Shown here piece after piece: positions 7,673 through 17,500 of a stretch of DNA of 39,453 nt (position 1 is its first letter; each line of letters begins with the position of its first letter). Position numbers and translations under genes: made by a program. The notes under the pieces are model-generated. The model saw only the letters and a program-made list of their open reading frames with translations. It was not told the origin of the DNA and did not search any database. The stretch comes from Oscillospiraceae bacterium. Its GTDB lineage: Bacteria > Bacillota > Clostridia > Oscillospirales > Oscillospiraceae. The DNA lies in the NCBI GenBank assembly GCA_021768185.1, contig JAETNP010000046.1:1-39453 (forward strand). Reading direction: 5' to 3'.

Positions 7673-8664
7673 ATTGACCTCCCGGCGCTCCCGCGCCTTG
7701 ATTGGGGTGATCTCCCCTCATGCTCCGGAGGCAGGATGGTCCCGTCCTCCTCAATGACAAATTTCACGGAAGTCCAGCGCCCCGCCTCCCTCCCGGGCAT
7801 CCGGAAGCTGTCGGTAAACCACAGACGGCTCCCGCGGGCCTCCAACGCCGCCGCCGTACCCAGGGAGGGCCGGTCTTTCCGGGCGATGTACTCCGACGAG
7901 CAGGAAATCACCGCATGGGCGGGATGCAGCCGTCTTGCCAGCTCCGGCGTCACCGCCTTGGCGTCCCCGTGGTGGGGGACCTTGAAAATATCGCAGGGTA
8001 CGGCATGTTTCTCCCAGACCGCGCCGTAGCAGTCACCGGCCAGCTGAATCCTCCGCCCGGCGTACCGCAGCTCCAGGCGCAGGGACCCCGGATTGCGGAA
8101 TTTGGAGGACCACCAGACCATGTCCGGGTCCGCCGTCCTCCCGGCCAGCATGTCTCTCCAGACCTGCCGCTGGCGGGCGGCGGCAGCCGGGTCGTCACAG
8201 ATCAGCTCCGCCTCCAGCTCCGGCGTAAGGGCCAGCAGGGCCGTCTCCTCCGCCTGATACAGCCGGCAGCCCCGGGCGGCCAGCATTTCCGTACACGCCG
8301 TCCACCGCTCCAGGCAGTCCATCAAGCCTCTCACGGTTTTTTCCTCCGCCCCCGTCCGGACCATGGACGCAACGGGCAGACAGGGGAAAAAACCGGAGTA
8401 TGCGGTCCCTACAGAAATTCCCTCCGGCAGGGCGGCGATCCCGCCGAAATGGTCCTCGTGAAGGTGGGTCACCACCAGCGCGTCCAGCCGGGTAATCCCC
8501 AGCCCCGCCAGATAGGCCGCCGCCGTACCCCGCAGAGAGCCGGGCGCTTCGCCCACGTCCTCCCTGCCGGCGTCCACCAGCATCCGAAAGGCACGCCCCT
8601 CCCCTAATTCCTCCACAAGGGTGGCGTCGCCGTCACCCACATTGATAAAATGGAGCTTTAGCAT
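7669..8664 (-). CDS. ComEC/Rec2-like metallo-beta-lactamase-fold hydrolase
   Basis: A 331-aa protein resembling the soluble beta-lactamase domain of ComEC. The start MLKLHFINVGDGDAT is characteristic of that group. The metal-binding motif THLHEDH gives His67, His69, Asp71 and His72, and further ligands are likely in LAGDCYG and VPHHGD. No signal peptide or membrane segment is seen, so it is probably cytosolic. The substrate is unknown; relatives act on phosphodiesters. It overlaps the HAD gene by 4 bases. Repeat copy C ends only 6 bases before its start codon, and the only purine-rich site (GAGGG) lies within the repeat end, which suggests poor or repeat-dependent translation. Confidence 0.78.
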   Translation of the reverse strand: MLKLHFINVGDGDATLVEELGEGRAFRMLVDAGREDVGEAPGSLRGTAAAYLAGLGITRLDALVVTHLHEDHFGGIAALPEGISVGTAYSGFFPCLPVASMVRTGAEEKTVRGLMDCLERWTACTEMLAARGCRLYQAEETALLALTPELEAELICDDPAAAARQRQVWRDMLAGRTADPDMVWWSSKFRNPGSLRLELRYAGRRIQLAGDCYGAVWEKHAVPCDIFKVPHHGDAKAVTPELARRLHPAHAVISCSSEYIARKDRPSLGTAAALEARGSRLWFTDSFRMPGREAGRWTSVKFVIEEDGTILPPEHEGRSPQSRRGSAGRSI

Positions 8665-8670
8665 GATCTC

Positions 8671-8786
8671 ATACTATCCCTCAGTTAGAAATGCAGTATC
8701 GTCACCGGGCAGAAATCTGAGAATTGCAGCGGTTTTAGTCTCGAACTTAAAGTTCTTTTTGGTTCTTTTTCTTTCAAGAAAAAGAA
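8671..8786 (-). repeat. Full copy C of the MITE-like intergenic repeat
   Basis: Read on the minus strand, the hairpin (TTCTTTTTCTT / AAGAAAAAGAA, 2-nt loop, 8763-8786) begins directly after the TGA of the upstream membrane-protein gene. The conserved body follows (GAACTTTAAGTTCGAGACTA, AGATTTCTGCCCGGTGACG), and the element ends with ATAGTAT just before the MBL start codon. It therefore fills the whole spacer between two co-oriented genes. Confidence 0.85.
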
Positions 8787-9368
8787 TCACCTGCGCTGGG
8801 TAAATTTCTTCCAGGGCTGGTCCTCCTCCCGCTTCGGCGGCACGTAGTCCCGGCGGTACAGGAGATAGGCAACAATCAGCCCCAAGATCACCGGAACAGC
8901 CACAAACCAGGCAAAGAAATGCAGAAACGCGGCAAACGCCTCCCGGTCCCCCAGCATGAACAGCATCGAAACACACACCAGCACGGCATAAGCCCCCAGC
9001 CACAGGTAGGTCCCCAGCATCAGCCGTTTGTCGGAGAAAACCCGGTGCAGAATCAGCGCGGCCAGCACGCCCACGGCCCCGGCGGCCAGGGATTGTACCA
9101 GATTCCCGGCAAACACCGGCCACTCCGCCGTCACCGGCGAGAGCCAGGTGATGGCCAGATTGAACGCGCCGATATACAGCAGGACAAACGCGATGCTCAG
9201 GCAGAAGGTATACACCATCAATCCGCTCTTAGGCTTGCCGTCCTCGGTAAACAGGAAGGCTTTCCAGAAACTCTTCTCCCGCCGGGCCCACTTTTCCTTC
9301 CGCTCCTTCTTCCGCCGTTCCCGCTCCGCGTCGTCGATCTGGCGCTGAAAATCGTTGTTGTACTCCAT
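8787..9368 (-). CDS. Small membrane protein with a charged N-terminal region, function unknown
   Basis: A 193-aa protein I do not recognise. Residues 1-45 are highly charged and probably helical (RRKKERKEKWARREKSF), followed by four to five hydrophobic segments at about residues 50-75, 85-108, 112-135 and 145-172, and a charged C-terminal tail. The start at 9368 is chosen from GAGGAGG five bases upstream; the frame is open to 9479 but that part covers the promoter. It has its own promoter at 9451-9479, and a perfect terminator hairpin sits between that promoter and its start. Its stop codon abuts repeat C. Confidence 0.7.
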   Translation of the reverse strand: MEYNNDFQRQIDDAERERRKKERKEKWARREKSFWKAFLFTEDGKPKSGLMVYTFCLSIAFVLLYIGAFNLAITWLSPVTAEWPVFAGNLVQSLAAGAVGVLAALILHRVFSDKRLMLGTYLWLGAYAVLVCVSMLFMLGDREAFAAFLHFFAWFVAVPVILGLIVAYLLYRRDYVPPKREEDQPWKKFTQRR

Positions 9369-9393
9369 AGCAGCCTCCTCTGACCCCACCTGT

Positions 9394-9436
9394 AAAAAGC
9401 GCCCTGCGCGGCAGGAATGTGCCTGCCGCGCAGGGC
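9394..9436 (-). terminator. Perfect 15-bp terminator hairpin lying in a downstream gene's leader
   Basis: GCCCTGCGCGGCAGG (9401-9415) and its exact inverse (9422-9436) enclose 6 nt. On the minus strand the stem is followed by GCTTTTTA. It would end the ABC transporter transcript, but it is also downstream of the promoter at 9451-9479, so it can truncate that transcript too. Confidence 0.85.
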
Positions 9437-9450
9437 TTGTGTTCAGCTTA

Positions 9451-9479
9451 AGTATACGCCGGGCCAGGACAAAGGTCAA
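9451..9479 (-). promoter_or_regulatory. Promoter for the small membrane-protein gene
   Basis: Minus-strand TTGACC (9474-9479) and TATACT (9451-9456) with a 17-base spacer, starting 15 bases after the binding-protein stop codon. The predicted start is near 9444, only about 8 bases before the terminator stem. Confidence 0.65.
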
Positions 9480-9494
9480 GGCCGCAAGGGAAAA

Positions 9495-10835
9495 TTACTT
9501 CGTATAGGGGCTGACGCTCAGCCAGTAGTTCCACAGATCCTGAGTGGAGCCGAAGGCGTCGTTGATGGCCGCCAGATCGGGCTCGATAGCGCCGCAGTCC
9601 GCCAGGGACACGGGGTTCCAGTCGCCCTCCACGTCGTCGCGGACGGGCCAGTTGCCCTCCTTGGAGAAGGGCTTCAAACCACCGCTCTCACCGTCCACGC
9701 CGCCGGTGATCCAACGAATGAACAGACGGGCCGCTGCCGGGTGCTTGCAGCCGTTGACCACATACATGTACTCGCAGTTCTCCAGGCCGGTGTAGGGGGT
9801 CAGATTGGTCAGCCACGCAATGTTGAAGCCGGACTCGTCCCGGTTGCCGATCTTGCCGCCGGAGGCCAGGCACAGGGCGGGATCGTCCCTGGTGGAGTTG
9901 TGGACCGCCTGCACCAGCTCGTCGCCGTCGCCGATGAAGGTCATCTGCATCTGGGAGAAGCGCCACATGTACTCCAGACCGGCGTTGTTCTCAGGCACGT
10001 CGAACTCAAAGCCGCTGCCGTCATAGGTGTACTCCAGGGGCTCGCCGTACAGGTCCTCATAGGCCTTCTCCATCTGGTCGGCATTGACCACGAAGCTGGC
10101 GAACAGGGACAGGTAGGAGGTCTCGGTGCCGATCTCCTTGGTGAACAGGCGGTACTTCTGGGAGCCGTCCTCGTTCTTCTCGATGATCTGCCACCAGCTG
10201 GTCACCGGCTGCTCATCGGGGAAGGCTTCGGTGTTGTAGTACCAGAAGCTCTGGGAGGCGTACAGAGGATAGCCGTAGCGCAGCAGGTCCTCGTCAACCT
10301 TGGCGGAGAGGTCCCGGGGGTAGAAGGCGGACATATAGCCCTCCTCGTAGTAGTCGAAGAACACGTCTCCGTTGACGTCCTTGGCCTGGAGCACGTCGCC
10401 GAAGATGTTGCCGGAGTCCGCCTCCAGCACGCACTTCTCCAGGACCTCGTCCTGGTCCATATCCATGATAACGATATCCAGGCCGGGATAGGCCTCCTCA
10501 AAGTCCTCTTCCGCCTTCATCATCTTGGAGGAGGTGGCGTAGATGTTGATCTCGGGGGCGTCTTTCACTTCCTCCAGAGCCTTCTGATACAGCTCATCGT
10601 CGGTCATGTCGCTCCACTCGTCGTAGATGGGGCCGAAGAACTCGGAATCCTCCACCTTGACGGGCTCATCCCCGGCGGGCTCGGCGTCGTCGGTCTTCTG
10701 GGCGTCGCCGCCCGTGCTGCTCTGGCTGGGCTGGCTGTTATCGGACTGCTTGTCGTCGTTTCCTCCGCCGCAGGCAGCCAGGCTCAGCAGCATGGTCAGG
10801 GCCAGCAGGAGGGCTAAGAGCTTACTCTTCTTCAT
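9495..10835 (-). CDS. ABC transporter substrate-binding lipoprotein (family 1, Fbp/Pot/Afu type)
   Basis: A 446-aa extracellular binding protein. A signal peptide with lipobox LAACGGG predicts a lipid-anchored Cys22. An acidic, Ser/Gly/Asp-rich linker (residues 23-65) leads to a two-lobed family 1 domain. Features such as YYNTEAFPDEQPVTSWWQI and a Gly-rich GLKPFSKEGNWPV segment resemble proteins named for iron, polyamines or aminoethylphosphonate; the AfuA group within this broad family binds hexose phosphates. The ligand cannot be read from the sequence. It is the last gene of the permease-ATPase-binding protein operon, separated by 104 bases from the ATPase, and ends at a strong terminator. 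The whole protein is conspicuously acidic. Confidence 0.85.
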   Translation of the reverse strand: MKKSKLLALLLALTMLLSLAACGGGNDDKQSDNSQPSQSSTGGDAQKTDDAEPAGDEPVKVEDSEFFGPIYDEWSDMTDDELYQKALEEVKDAPEINIYATSSKMMKAEEDFEEAYPGLDIVIMDMDQDEVLEKCVLEADSGNIFGDVLQAKDVNGDVFFDYYEEGYMSAFYPRDLSAKVDEDLLRYGYPLYASQSFWYYNTEAFPDEQPVTSWWQIIEKNEDGSQKYRLFTKEIGTETSYLSLFASFVVNADQMEKAYEDLYGEPLEYTYDGSGFEFDVPENNAGLEYMWRFSQMQMTFIGDGDELVQAVHNSTRDDPALCLASGGKIGNRDESGFNIAWLTNLTPYTGLENCEYMYVVNGCKHPAAARLFIRWITGGVDGESGGLKPFSKEGNWPVRDDVEGDWNPVSLADCGAIEPDLAAINDAFGSTQDLWNYWLSVSPYTK

Positions 10836-10939
10836 TGTGATCCAATTCTCCTTTCAAATTACAAGTGAACGGGTAAATTCTGGGGCATCATATTTCCTCG
10901 CCGTCTCTTTTTCCGCGGGACCGGCGTTAGAAACCGCTT

Positions 10940-12058
<1,119 letters not shown>

Positions 12059-12094
12059 TGTGTCAACCTTTCCTTTCTAATTTTCAACTAGAGA

Positions 12095-12163
12095 GGGTTG
12101 GGCTTTGCCCAAACCCACCAGAGGCTCTGCCTCTGGACTCCGCCAGGGGACCGAGTCCCCTGG
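12095..12163. repeat. Three consecutive hairpins between permease and ATPase genes
   Basis: Three stems lie end to end: GGGTTGGGC/GCCCAAACCC (12095-12116), CCAGAGGC/GCCTCTGG (12118-12136) and CCAGGGGAC/GTCCCCTGG (12143-12163), each with a 3-nt loop. They lie between co-transcribed genes, where such structures often protect upstream RNA or lower downstream expression. They differ in sequence from the ATACTTTTTC family. Confidence 0.85.
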
Positions 12164-12172
12164 ACCCGTCAA

Positions 12173-13993
12173 TTACCACGCTTTTCCGATGTCTGCGCCG
12201 AAACGGTTGGCGATAATGTAGCAGACGAGGATAAACAGCAGTACGCACACGGAGATGGCATCGGCCATCTGGTTGTAACCCTCCTGGGAGTAGGTGAAGG
12301 CCAGGTAGGACATGGTCTGGGTGTGCTTATCCATCATGATAATAATCAGGTCCAGCTCCTTGGCGATGCTGATGAAGGTGAGCATGAAGCCGGAGATAAA
12401 GCCGTTCTTCGCCAGGGGCAGGACGATCTTGCCCATCCGCTGCCAGAAGTTGGCGCCGTTGATGTCGGCGGCCTCCTCCAGCTCCACGGCGATCTGCATC
12501 ATGTTGGCGGTGCCGGACCGGCTGGCGAAGGGGAAGTGCTTGACTACGCTGGTCAGGACAATGAGGGTGAAGGTGCCGTACAGGGAGGGGATCAGCCCGC
12601 CCAGCCGGGGCTGAGAGAACATGGCCACGTACATGGAGGAGAAGGCCACGCCGCTCATGAGGTAGGGCACGAATACCAGCTGCTCCGTGGCGGAGCCGTA
12701 CCACTTGCCCCGGCCTCGGGTGGAGATGTATCCCAGGAACTGGCCGCAGAAAGCGGTGATGATGGAGCCGATGAAGGTCAGGCGGATGGTATTCCACACG
12801 GCCTTGCCGAATTCCTTGTTGCGGAAGATGCCCTCCATGCTGGTGTAGGTCTGGGCCTCGTCCAGGGTGCCGATCCAGTTGTAGAGGGTCAGGTTGCTCA
12901 GGCCGTAGCCGTTGCCGGTGGTAACCTGGAAGGTCTCCATGACCAGCACGAACATGGGAGCCACCATGGCGAAGAACAGGAAGAATACTAGGAAGACCAT
13001 CAGAGGTATCTTGGCCTTGCCCAGGTGCATCTCGTTGGACCGGCCGCCCTTGCCGCCGATGGTGGCATAGGATTTGCGCACGCCGATGATGCGCTGGTTG
13101 GAGAAGATGATGAGGGCCGCCAGGCTGATGAGCACCAGACTCATGGCGTAGCCCACCGCCTGAGGCGAACCGTTGATGAAGGTCTTCATCTTGGTGGCCA
13201 GGGTGAAGTAGCCGATGCGGGAGCCCAGGTTAGCCGCCACGCCGTAGGTGCCGATGGCCTTGCTGAGGGTCATGACCACGGCGGAGAGGATGCTGGGCAG
13301 CACCAGGGGCAGGGTGATGGATTTCAGGATCTGCACCTTATTGGCGCCGCAGATCTCGCCCATCTCCTCCAGCTCCGAGTTGATGGAGCGCAGAGCGGAG
13401 GAGACGTGTATGTAGGAGAAGGCATAGTAGTGAAGGGACATACAAAGGACGATGGCCACGGGGCCGTAGGCCAGCCAGTCGGGAATGGGGATGCCGAGGC
13501 CGGCCAGGAAGCCCAGGGAGCCGGAGGTCTTGTTGCGGAACACCGCCAGCCAGGCCAGAGCCTTGCACCAGGAGGGGATCATATAGGGGATGACCACCAG
13601 CATACCCAGCAGCTTCTTCCCCGGGATATCCGAGCGGACCATCAGCCAGCCCAGAACGGAGCCCAGGGGCACCGATACAATAACGGTGAAGAAGCCCACC
13701 ACCAGGGAGTTCTTCAGCGGGCCCCACAAGGTTGCGCCGGACAGCTTGCTGACCAGGATGTAGCGCCAGTAGTACAGGGTGAAGTCGCCCACCTCGCCGC
13801 CGTAGCGCTTGGCCTCGGCCCGGGCCAGGGTAAAGGTGGAGGCGATCATCTGGAGCAGAGGGATCACGATCAGGCAGAACAGGATCACCAGGCTGATCGC
13901 AACGATCATATTGAACGGGTTCTTTACCACATTGAGGATCTGATTTTTAAGTCGGGTCTTGTTGAACGGACGGCGTTCTCTCTTCCTTTTCAC
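12173..13993 (-). CDS. Fused two-domain ABC transporter permease (AfuB/FbpB-like)
   Basis: A 606-aa membrane protein consisting of two permease domains in tandem (about residues 20-310 and 325-600). Each holds an EAA-type coupling loop: EEMGEICGANKVQILK in the first and EEAADINGANFWQRMGK in the second. One chain therefore supplies both transmembrane halves, as in ferric-type permeases and the sugar-phosphate permease AfuB. Translation starts at GTG 13993 with AAAGGAG seven bases upstream; an ATG overlapping it is followed at once by TGA. It is the first gene after the promoter at 14129-14157 and therefore opens the transporter operon. Confidence 0.88.
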   Translation of the reverse strand: MKRKRERRPFNKTRLKNQILNVVKNPFNMIVAISLVILFCLIVIPLLQMIASTFTLARAEAKRYGGEVGDFTLYYWRYILVSKLSGATLWGPLKNSLVVGFFTVIVSVPLGSVLGWLMVRSDIPGKKLLGMLVVIPYMIPSWCKALAWLAVFRNKTSGSLGFLAGLGIPIPDWLAYGPVAIVLCMSLHYYAFSYIHVSSALRSINSELEEMGEICGANKVQILKSITLPLVLPSILSAVVMTLSKAIGTYGVAANLGSRIGYFTLATKMKTFINGSPQAVGYAMSLVLISLAALIIFSNQRIIGVRKSYATIGGKGGRSNEMHLGKAKIPLMVFLVFFLFFAMVAPMFVLVMETFQVTTGNGYGLSNLTLYNWIGTLDEAQTYTSMEGIFRNKEFGKAVWNTIRLTFIGSIITAFCGQFLGYISTRGRGKWYGSATEQLVFVPYLMSGVAFSSMYVAMFSQPRLGGLIPSLYGTFTLIVLTSVVKHFPFASRSGTANMMQIAVELEEAADINGANFWQRMGKIVLPLAKNGFISGFMLTFISIAKELDLIIIMMDKHTQTMSYLAFTYSQEGYNQMADAISVCVLLFILVCYIIANRFGADIGKAW

Positions 13994-14097
13994 ATCGTTG
14001 CTCCTTTCGTCATTTCAAGTGCGCTGTCAAATCGCATCTCCCGGAGAACACCCTGGGAGGCGCGAGAATTTTTCCTGTTTACTCCCACCTTTCTACG

Positions 14098-14118
14098 AAC
14101 ACGTTTCCGAAACCTGTT
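14098..14118. promoter_or_regulatory. Palindromic operator over the start of the transporter transcript
   Basis: AACACGTTTC and GAAACCTGTT flank a central C, a 21-bp palindrome with one mismatch. It covers about +4 to +24 relative to the promoter at 14129-14157, a typical position for a repressor roadblock. The ACGTTTC core resembles operators of LacI-family regulators, but no such regulator is encoded in the window. Confidence 0.55.
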
Positions 14119-14128
14119 TTCTAAGGCA

Positions 14129-14157
14129 ATTATAGCAAAATCGTGCATTATCGTCAA
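14129..14157 (-). promoter_or_regulatory. Strong SigA promoter of the ABC transporter operon
   Basis: Minus-strand TTGACG (14152-14157) and a perfect TATAAT (14129-14134) are separated by 17 bases. The 511-base region between iolG and the permease (13994-14504) holds the iol terminator, this promoter, the operator and an AT-rich stretch upstream of the -35 box; I see no gene in it. Confidence 0.85.
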
Positions 14158-14450
14158 TTGCTTTGCGTGGGAAAAAGAATTTTTCGCCGTTTTGTCTATT
14201 ATTGACCGCTCAATCTTGTTGGAATTCACAATTCTTTCACATTTGAACGAAATTTTTCGGCAGTTTTATTGCGTTCATTCTCAATTTATGCAAATGTTTC
14301 CGTAAAATATTCGCAATTTTCGGCCTCCCTCTGCGCCAACTGCGCACATCCCCATTCCGCAGGGCCGTCGCATACCATCATAACGCCCGTCCGCAAAACC
14401 CGCTATCACGATTTAGCAAAATCTATGTAAAAAGTTTATGGGGACCGCAC

Positions 14451-14491
14451 GCAAAACGGCGGCGGCCCCATAGGGGCCGCCGCCGTTTTGC
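14451..14491 (-). terminator. Terminator of the iol gene region
   Basis: A perfect 19-bp stem (GCAAAACGGCGGCGGCCCC and inverse) around ATA. It starts 14 bases after the iolG stop codon. The T run is embedded in the stem end. Confidence 0.8.
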
Positions 14492-14504
14492 TGTGTTCAG
14501 TTGG

Positions 14505-15533
14505 TTACCGGTACATCTCCGGCTTTTCGATGGTCTCCACCTTGAGGAACCGGCTGGTGCCCCGGGAGGCGTTCAAGGCGTCTCCGGCCACGCAGGCCAC
14601 ATAGCCGTCCCAGGCGGAGGGACCGGTGAGCTTCCCCTCCTCAATGGACTGGACCCAGCGGCAGAACTCGATGTCGTAGGCCTCGATGAACCGCTCCTTC
14701 CAGTCGGTCATGATGGGCATGGACTCGGCGGGGTTCACGCTGTCCCACCCGGCGGGGCGGGAGCGGCGGACCACGGCGTAGGGGTCGGGGAGCTTCACGG
14801 TGCCGTTCTCGCACACCACCTCGCACTGGATGTCGTAGCCGTAGCCGTCGGCCACCTGGACCTCTACGTCGATGAAGCAGCCCTTCTTGGTGCGCATGAG
14901 CATCACCTGGGGGTTGTCGTAGCCCTTGTTGGAGTTGGCGGACTGGCGGACCCGGACGCACTGGGCGTCCTCGTACTCGTCTCCCAGCAGCCACCGGCAG
15001 ATGTCCAGCTCGTGGATGGCCACGTTGGTCACGCCGTTCTCCGTCTTGAAGCCGGGACCCTGGGACACGTTCCGGTGGCAGGCCTTGATGAGCAGAGGCG
15101 CGCCCAGCTCGCCGGAGTCGATGATCCGCTTCATCTCCGCATAGCCCCGGTCGTACCGGCGCATGAAGCCCACCTGGACCAGCCGTTTGCCGATCTCCTG
15201 CTCACGCTGGATGATCTCCTCGCAGTCCTTGGCGTTCTGGCTCAGGGGCTTCTCGCAGAAGCACCACTTTTCGACCTTGAGGACCTTCATCACGTAGTCG
15301 TGATGGGTAGGGTCGATGGAGGTGATGACCACCGCCTCCACCTCGGGGTCCGTGATCATGCCGTCGCAGTCGTTCCCGAAGGAGCGGATGCCGTACTTTG
15401 CCGCCGTCTCGTCGGCAGCCGCCGCCACGTAGTCGCTGACGGCCACAACAGTCGCGCCGGGAACGGTCTCGATGATCCGGCGGCAGTGGTCCTTCCCGAT
15501 GGCCCCGCAGCCGATAATGCCGATTTTGAGCAT
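14505..15533 (-). CDS. iolG: Inositol 2-dehydrogenase-like Gfo/Idh/MocA oxidoreductase
   Basis: A 342-aa NAD(P)-dependent dehydrogenase expected to oxidise myo-inositol to 2-keto-inositol (scyllo-inosose). The Rossmann motif GIIGCGAIGKDH is at residue 5. The catalytic lysine lies in EKPL (about residue 97), and the substrate-site segments MRRYDRGY and HELDICRWL follow, with the expected Asp and His. Its place directly after iolD (18-base gap) supports the inositol assignment, although related cyclitols such as scyllo- or D-chiro-inositol remain possible. It is the last gene before a strong terminator. Confidence 0.85.
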   Translation of the reverse strand: MLKIGIIGCGAIGKDHCRRIIETVPGATVVAVSDYVAAAADETAAKYGIRSFGNDCDGMITDPEVEAVVITSIDPTHHDYVMKVLKVEKWCFCEKPLSQNAKDCEEIIQREQEIGKRLVQVGFMRRYDRGYAEMKRIIDSGELGAPLLIKACHRNVSQGPGFKTENGVTNVAIHELDICRWLLGDEYEDAQCVRVRQSANSNKGYDNPQVMLMRTKKGCFIDVEVQVADGYGYDIQCEVVCENGTVKLPDPYAVVRRSRPAGWDSVNPAESMPIMTDWKERFIEAYDIEFCRWVQSIEEGKLTGPSAWDGYVACVAGDALNASRGTSRFLKVETIEKPEMYR

Positions 15534-15551
15534 AGTTTGTTTTCCTCCGTT

Positions 15552-17474
15552 TTAATATTTCCGCGCGTCCTTCACGTGGGCCAGATGGTCCTGATAGGCG
15601 TCCAGATTCCGCTGGTTCTCGGACGCCTCCGTGTCGCCCACTCTCCACCAGGAGCCGTAGCCGTCGGTCATGGACTTGGGCAGCACCCGGATGTCGAACA
15701 AAACGGGAATCCCGTCAATCTTCTTGGCGTCGGCGATGGCGTCCCTCAATTCGGAAAGGCTGTGAATGGTATACGCTTTACAGCCATACCCCTCGGCGAT
15801 CTTGGCGAAATCCACCGGCATGAACGCGCCGGAGAACTTCCCGTCCTCGCCCCGCCAGCGCAGCTCCGTGCAGAGGGTGTCGTTTCCGTGGCCCACCTGG
15901 AGGTTGTTGATGCAGCCGTAGCTGGCGTTGTTGAACAGGCAGATATTGATCTTCTTGTGCTCCTGCACCGCCGTCAGCAGCTCGGCGTGGAGCATGATGA
16001 AGCTGCCGTCGCCGCACATGGCGTACACGTCCCGGTCCCCGATGGCGTACTTCACACCCAGGGCGCCGGAAATTTCATAGCCCATGCAGGAGTAGCCGTA
16101 CTCCATGTTGTAGGTGTCCACGCCTCTGGGCCGCCACATCCGCTGCATGTCGCCGGGCAGAGAGCCCGCCGCGCCAATAACCACGTCCTCGGCGTTGATG
16201 CAGTGGTTGATGCAGCCCAGCACCTCCGTCTGGGTCAGCCGGGCGTCCAGATCCCGGGCGAAGCGGAAGGCGGATTCCGCGTTGGCGTCGTTGATCTCCG
16301 GCACGTAGCCCTCGCCGAAGGCGATGGCGTCCAGCCGGTCCAGCTCCTTCTGCCAGCGGGCTCTGGCCTCGCTGACCTCGGTGGTGTAGGGGGCCTTGTA
16401 CCCCTCAACGGCCTTCAGCAGGGCGGGCAGGGCCCGCTTGGCGTCGGCCACCACCGGCAGGGCTTCCAGCTTCATGGCCTGGAAGTCGGAGACGTTGATG
16501 TTGATAAATTTCGCGTCCTCCCGGAACAGCCACTTGGAGGCGGTGGTGAAATCGGTGTACCGGGTGCCCACACCGATGACCACGTCCGCTTCCCGGGCGA
16601 TCTCGTTGGCGGCGGAGCAGCCCGTCACGCCCACGCCGCCCAAGTTCAGCGGGTGGTCCCAGACGATGGCGCTCTTGCCCGCCTGGGTCTCGGCGAAGGG
16701 GATGCCGGTAGTCTCGGCAAAGCGCTTAAACTCCTCGTGGGCCTCGCTGTAGCGCACGCCGCCGCCGCAGATGAGCATCGGCTTCTTAGCGTTTTTGATG
16801 ATCTCCGCCGCCGCGGCGATGACCTCCGCCTCCGGCTCCCGCCGGGCCAGGCGGTAGACCCGTTTGGCGAAGAAGCTCTCGGGGTAGTCGTAGGCCTCGC
16901 CCTCCACGTCCTGGGGCATGGCCACGCACACCGCGCCGGTGTTGGCCGGATCGGTCAGCACCCGCATGGCGCTGAGCATGGCGCTCATGAGCTGCTCGGG
17001 CCGGACTACCCGGTCCCAGTACCGGCAAACGGGCCGGAAGGCGTCGTTGGTGGACAGGCTCAGGTCGTGGGTCTGCTCCACCTGCTGGAGCACCGGGTCG
17101 GGCTGGCGGCAGGCGTACACGTCGCCGGGCAGGATCAGCACGGGGATGTTGTTGGCGGTGGCGGTGGCAGCGGCGGTGACCATGTTGGCCGCGCCGGGTC
17201 CCACGGAGGAGGTGACGGCGATGATTTTCTTCCGCTTGCACTGCTTGGCGAAGGCCACGGCGGTGTGGGCCATGCCCTGTTCGTTCTTGCCCTGCCAGAC
17301 GTGCATCCGATGGGCCTCCTGGGCCAGGGCCTGGCCCAGGCCCACCACGTTGCCGTGGCCGGGGAGCATGATGACGCCCTCCACAAAGGGATGCTCGATA
17401 CCGTCATAAGCGATGTACTGGTTCTCCAGGAACCGGACCAGAGCCTGCGCCATGGTCAGTCGAATGGTTTTCAT
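15552..17474 (-). CDS. iolD: 3D-(3,5/4)-trihydroxycyclohexane-1,2-dione hydrolase (ThDP-dependent)
   Basis: A 640-aa thiamine-diphosphate enzyme that hydrolytically opens the cyclitol ring to 5-deoxy-glucuronate. The three-domain layout is visible: an N-terminal Pyr domain with the cofactor-activating Glu in GKNEQGMAH, a central Rossmann-like domain, and a C-terminal PP domain with the metal motif GDGSFIMLHAE ending in NN. Length and the GYGSWWRVG segment near the C-terminus fit IolD rather than acetolactate synthase. The RBS AAGGAGG is six bases before the ATG. It precedes iolG, and the 226-base spacer to iolB holds an inverted copy of the hairpin repeat. Confidence 0.92.
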   Translation of the reverse strand: MKTIRLTMAQALVRFLENQYIAYDGIEHPFVEGVIMLPGHGNVVGLGQALAQEAHRMHVWQGKNEQGMAHTAVAFAKQCKRKKIIAVTSSVGPGAANMVTAAATATANNIPVLILPGDVYACRQPDPVLQQVEQTHDLSLSTNDAFRPVCRYWDRVVRPEQLMSAMLSAMRVLTDPANTGAVCVAMPQDVEGEAYDYPESFFAKRVYRLARREPEAEVIAAAAEIIKNAKKPMLICGGGVRYSEAHEEFKRFAETTGIPFAETQAGKSAIVWDHPLNLGGVGVTGCSAANEIAREADVVIGVGTRYTDFTTASKWLFREDAKFININVSDFQAMKLEALPVVADAKRALPALLKAVEGYKAPYTTEVSEARARWQKELDRLDAIAFGEGYVPEINDANAESAFRFARDLDARLTQTEVLGCINHCINAEDVVIGAAGSLPGDMQRMWRPRGVDTYNMEYGYSCMGYEISGALGVKYAIGDRDVYAMCGDGSFIMLHAELLTAVQEHKKINICLFNNASYGCINNLQVGHGNDTLCTELRWRGEDGKFSGAFMPVDFAKIAEGYGCKAYTIHSLSELRDAIADAKKIDGIPVLFDIRVLPKSMTDGYGSWWRVGDTEASENQRNLDAYQDHLAHVKDARKY

Positions 17475-17500
17475 AGGGTGCCTCCTTTTTGTCGGTATAC

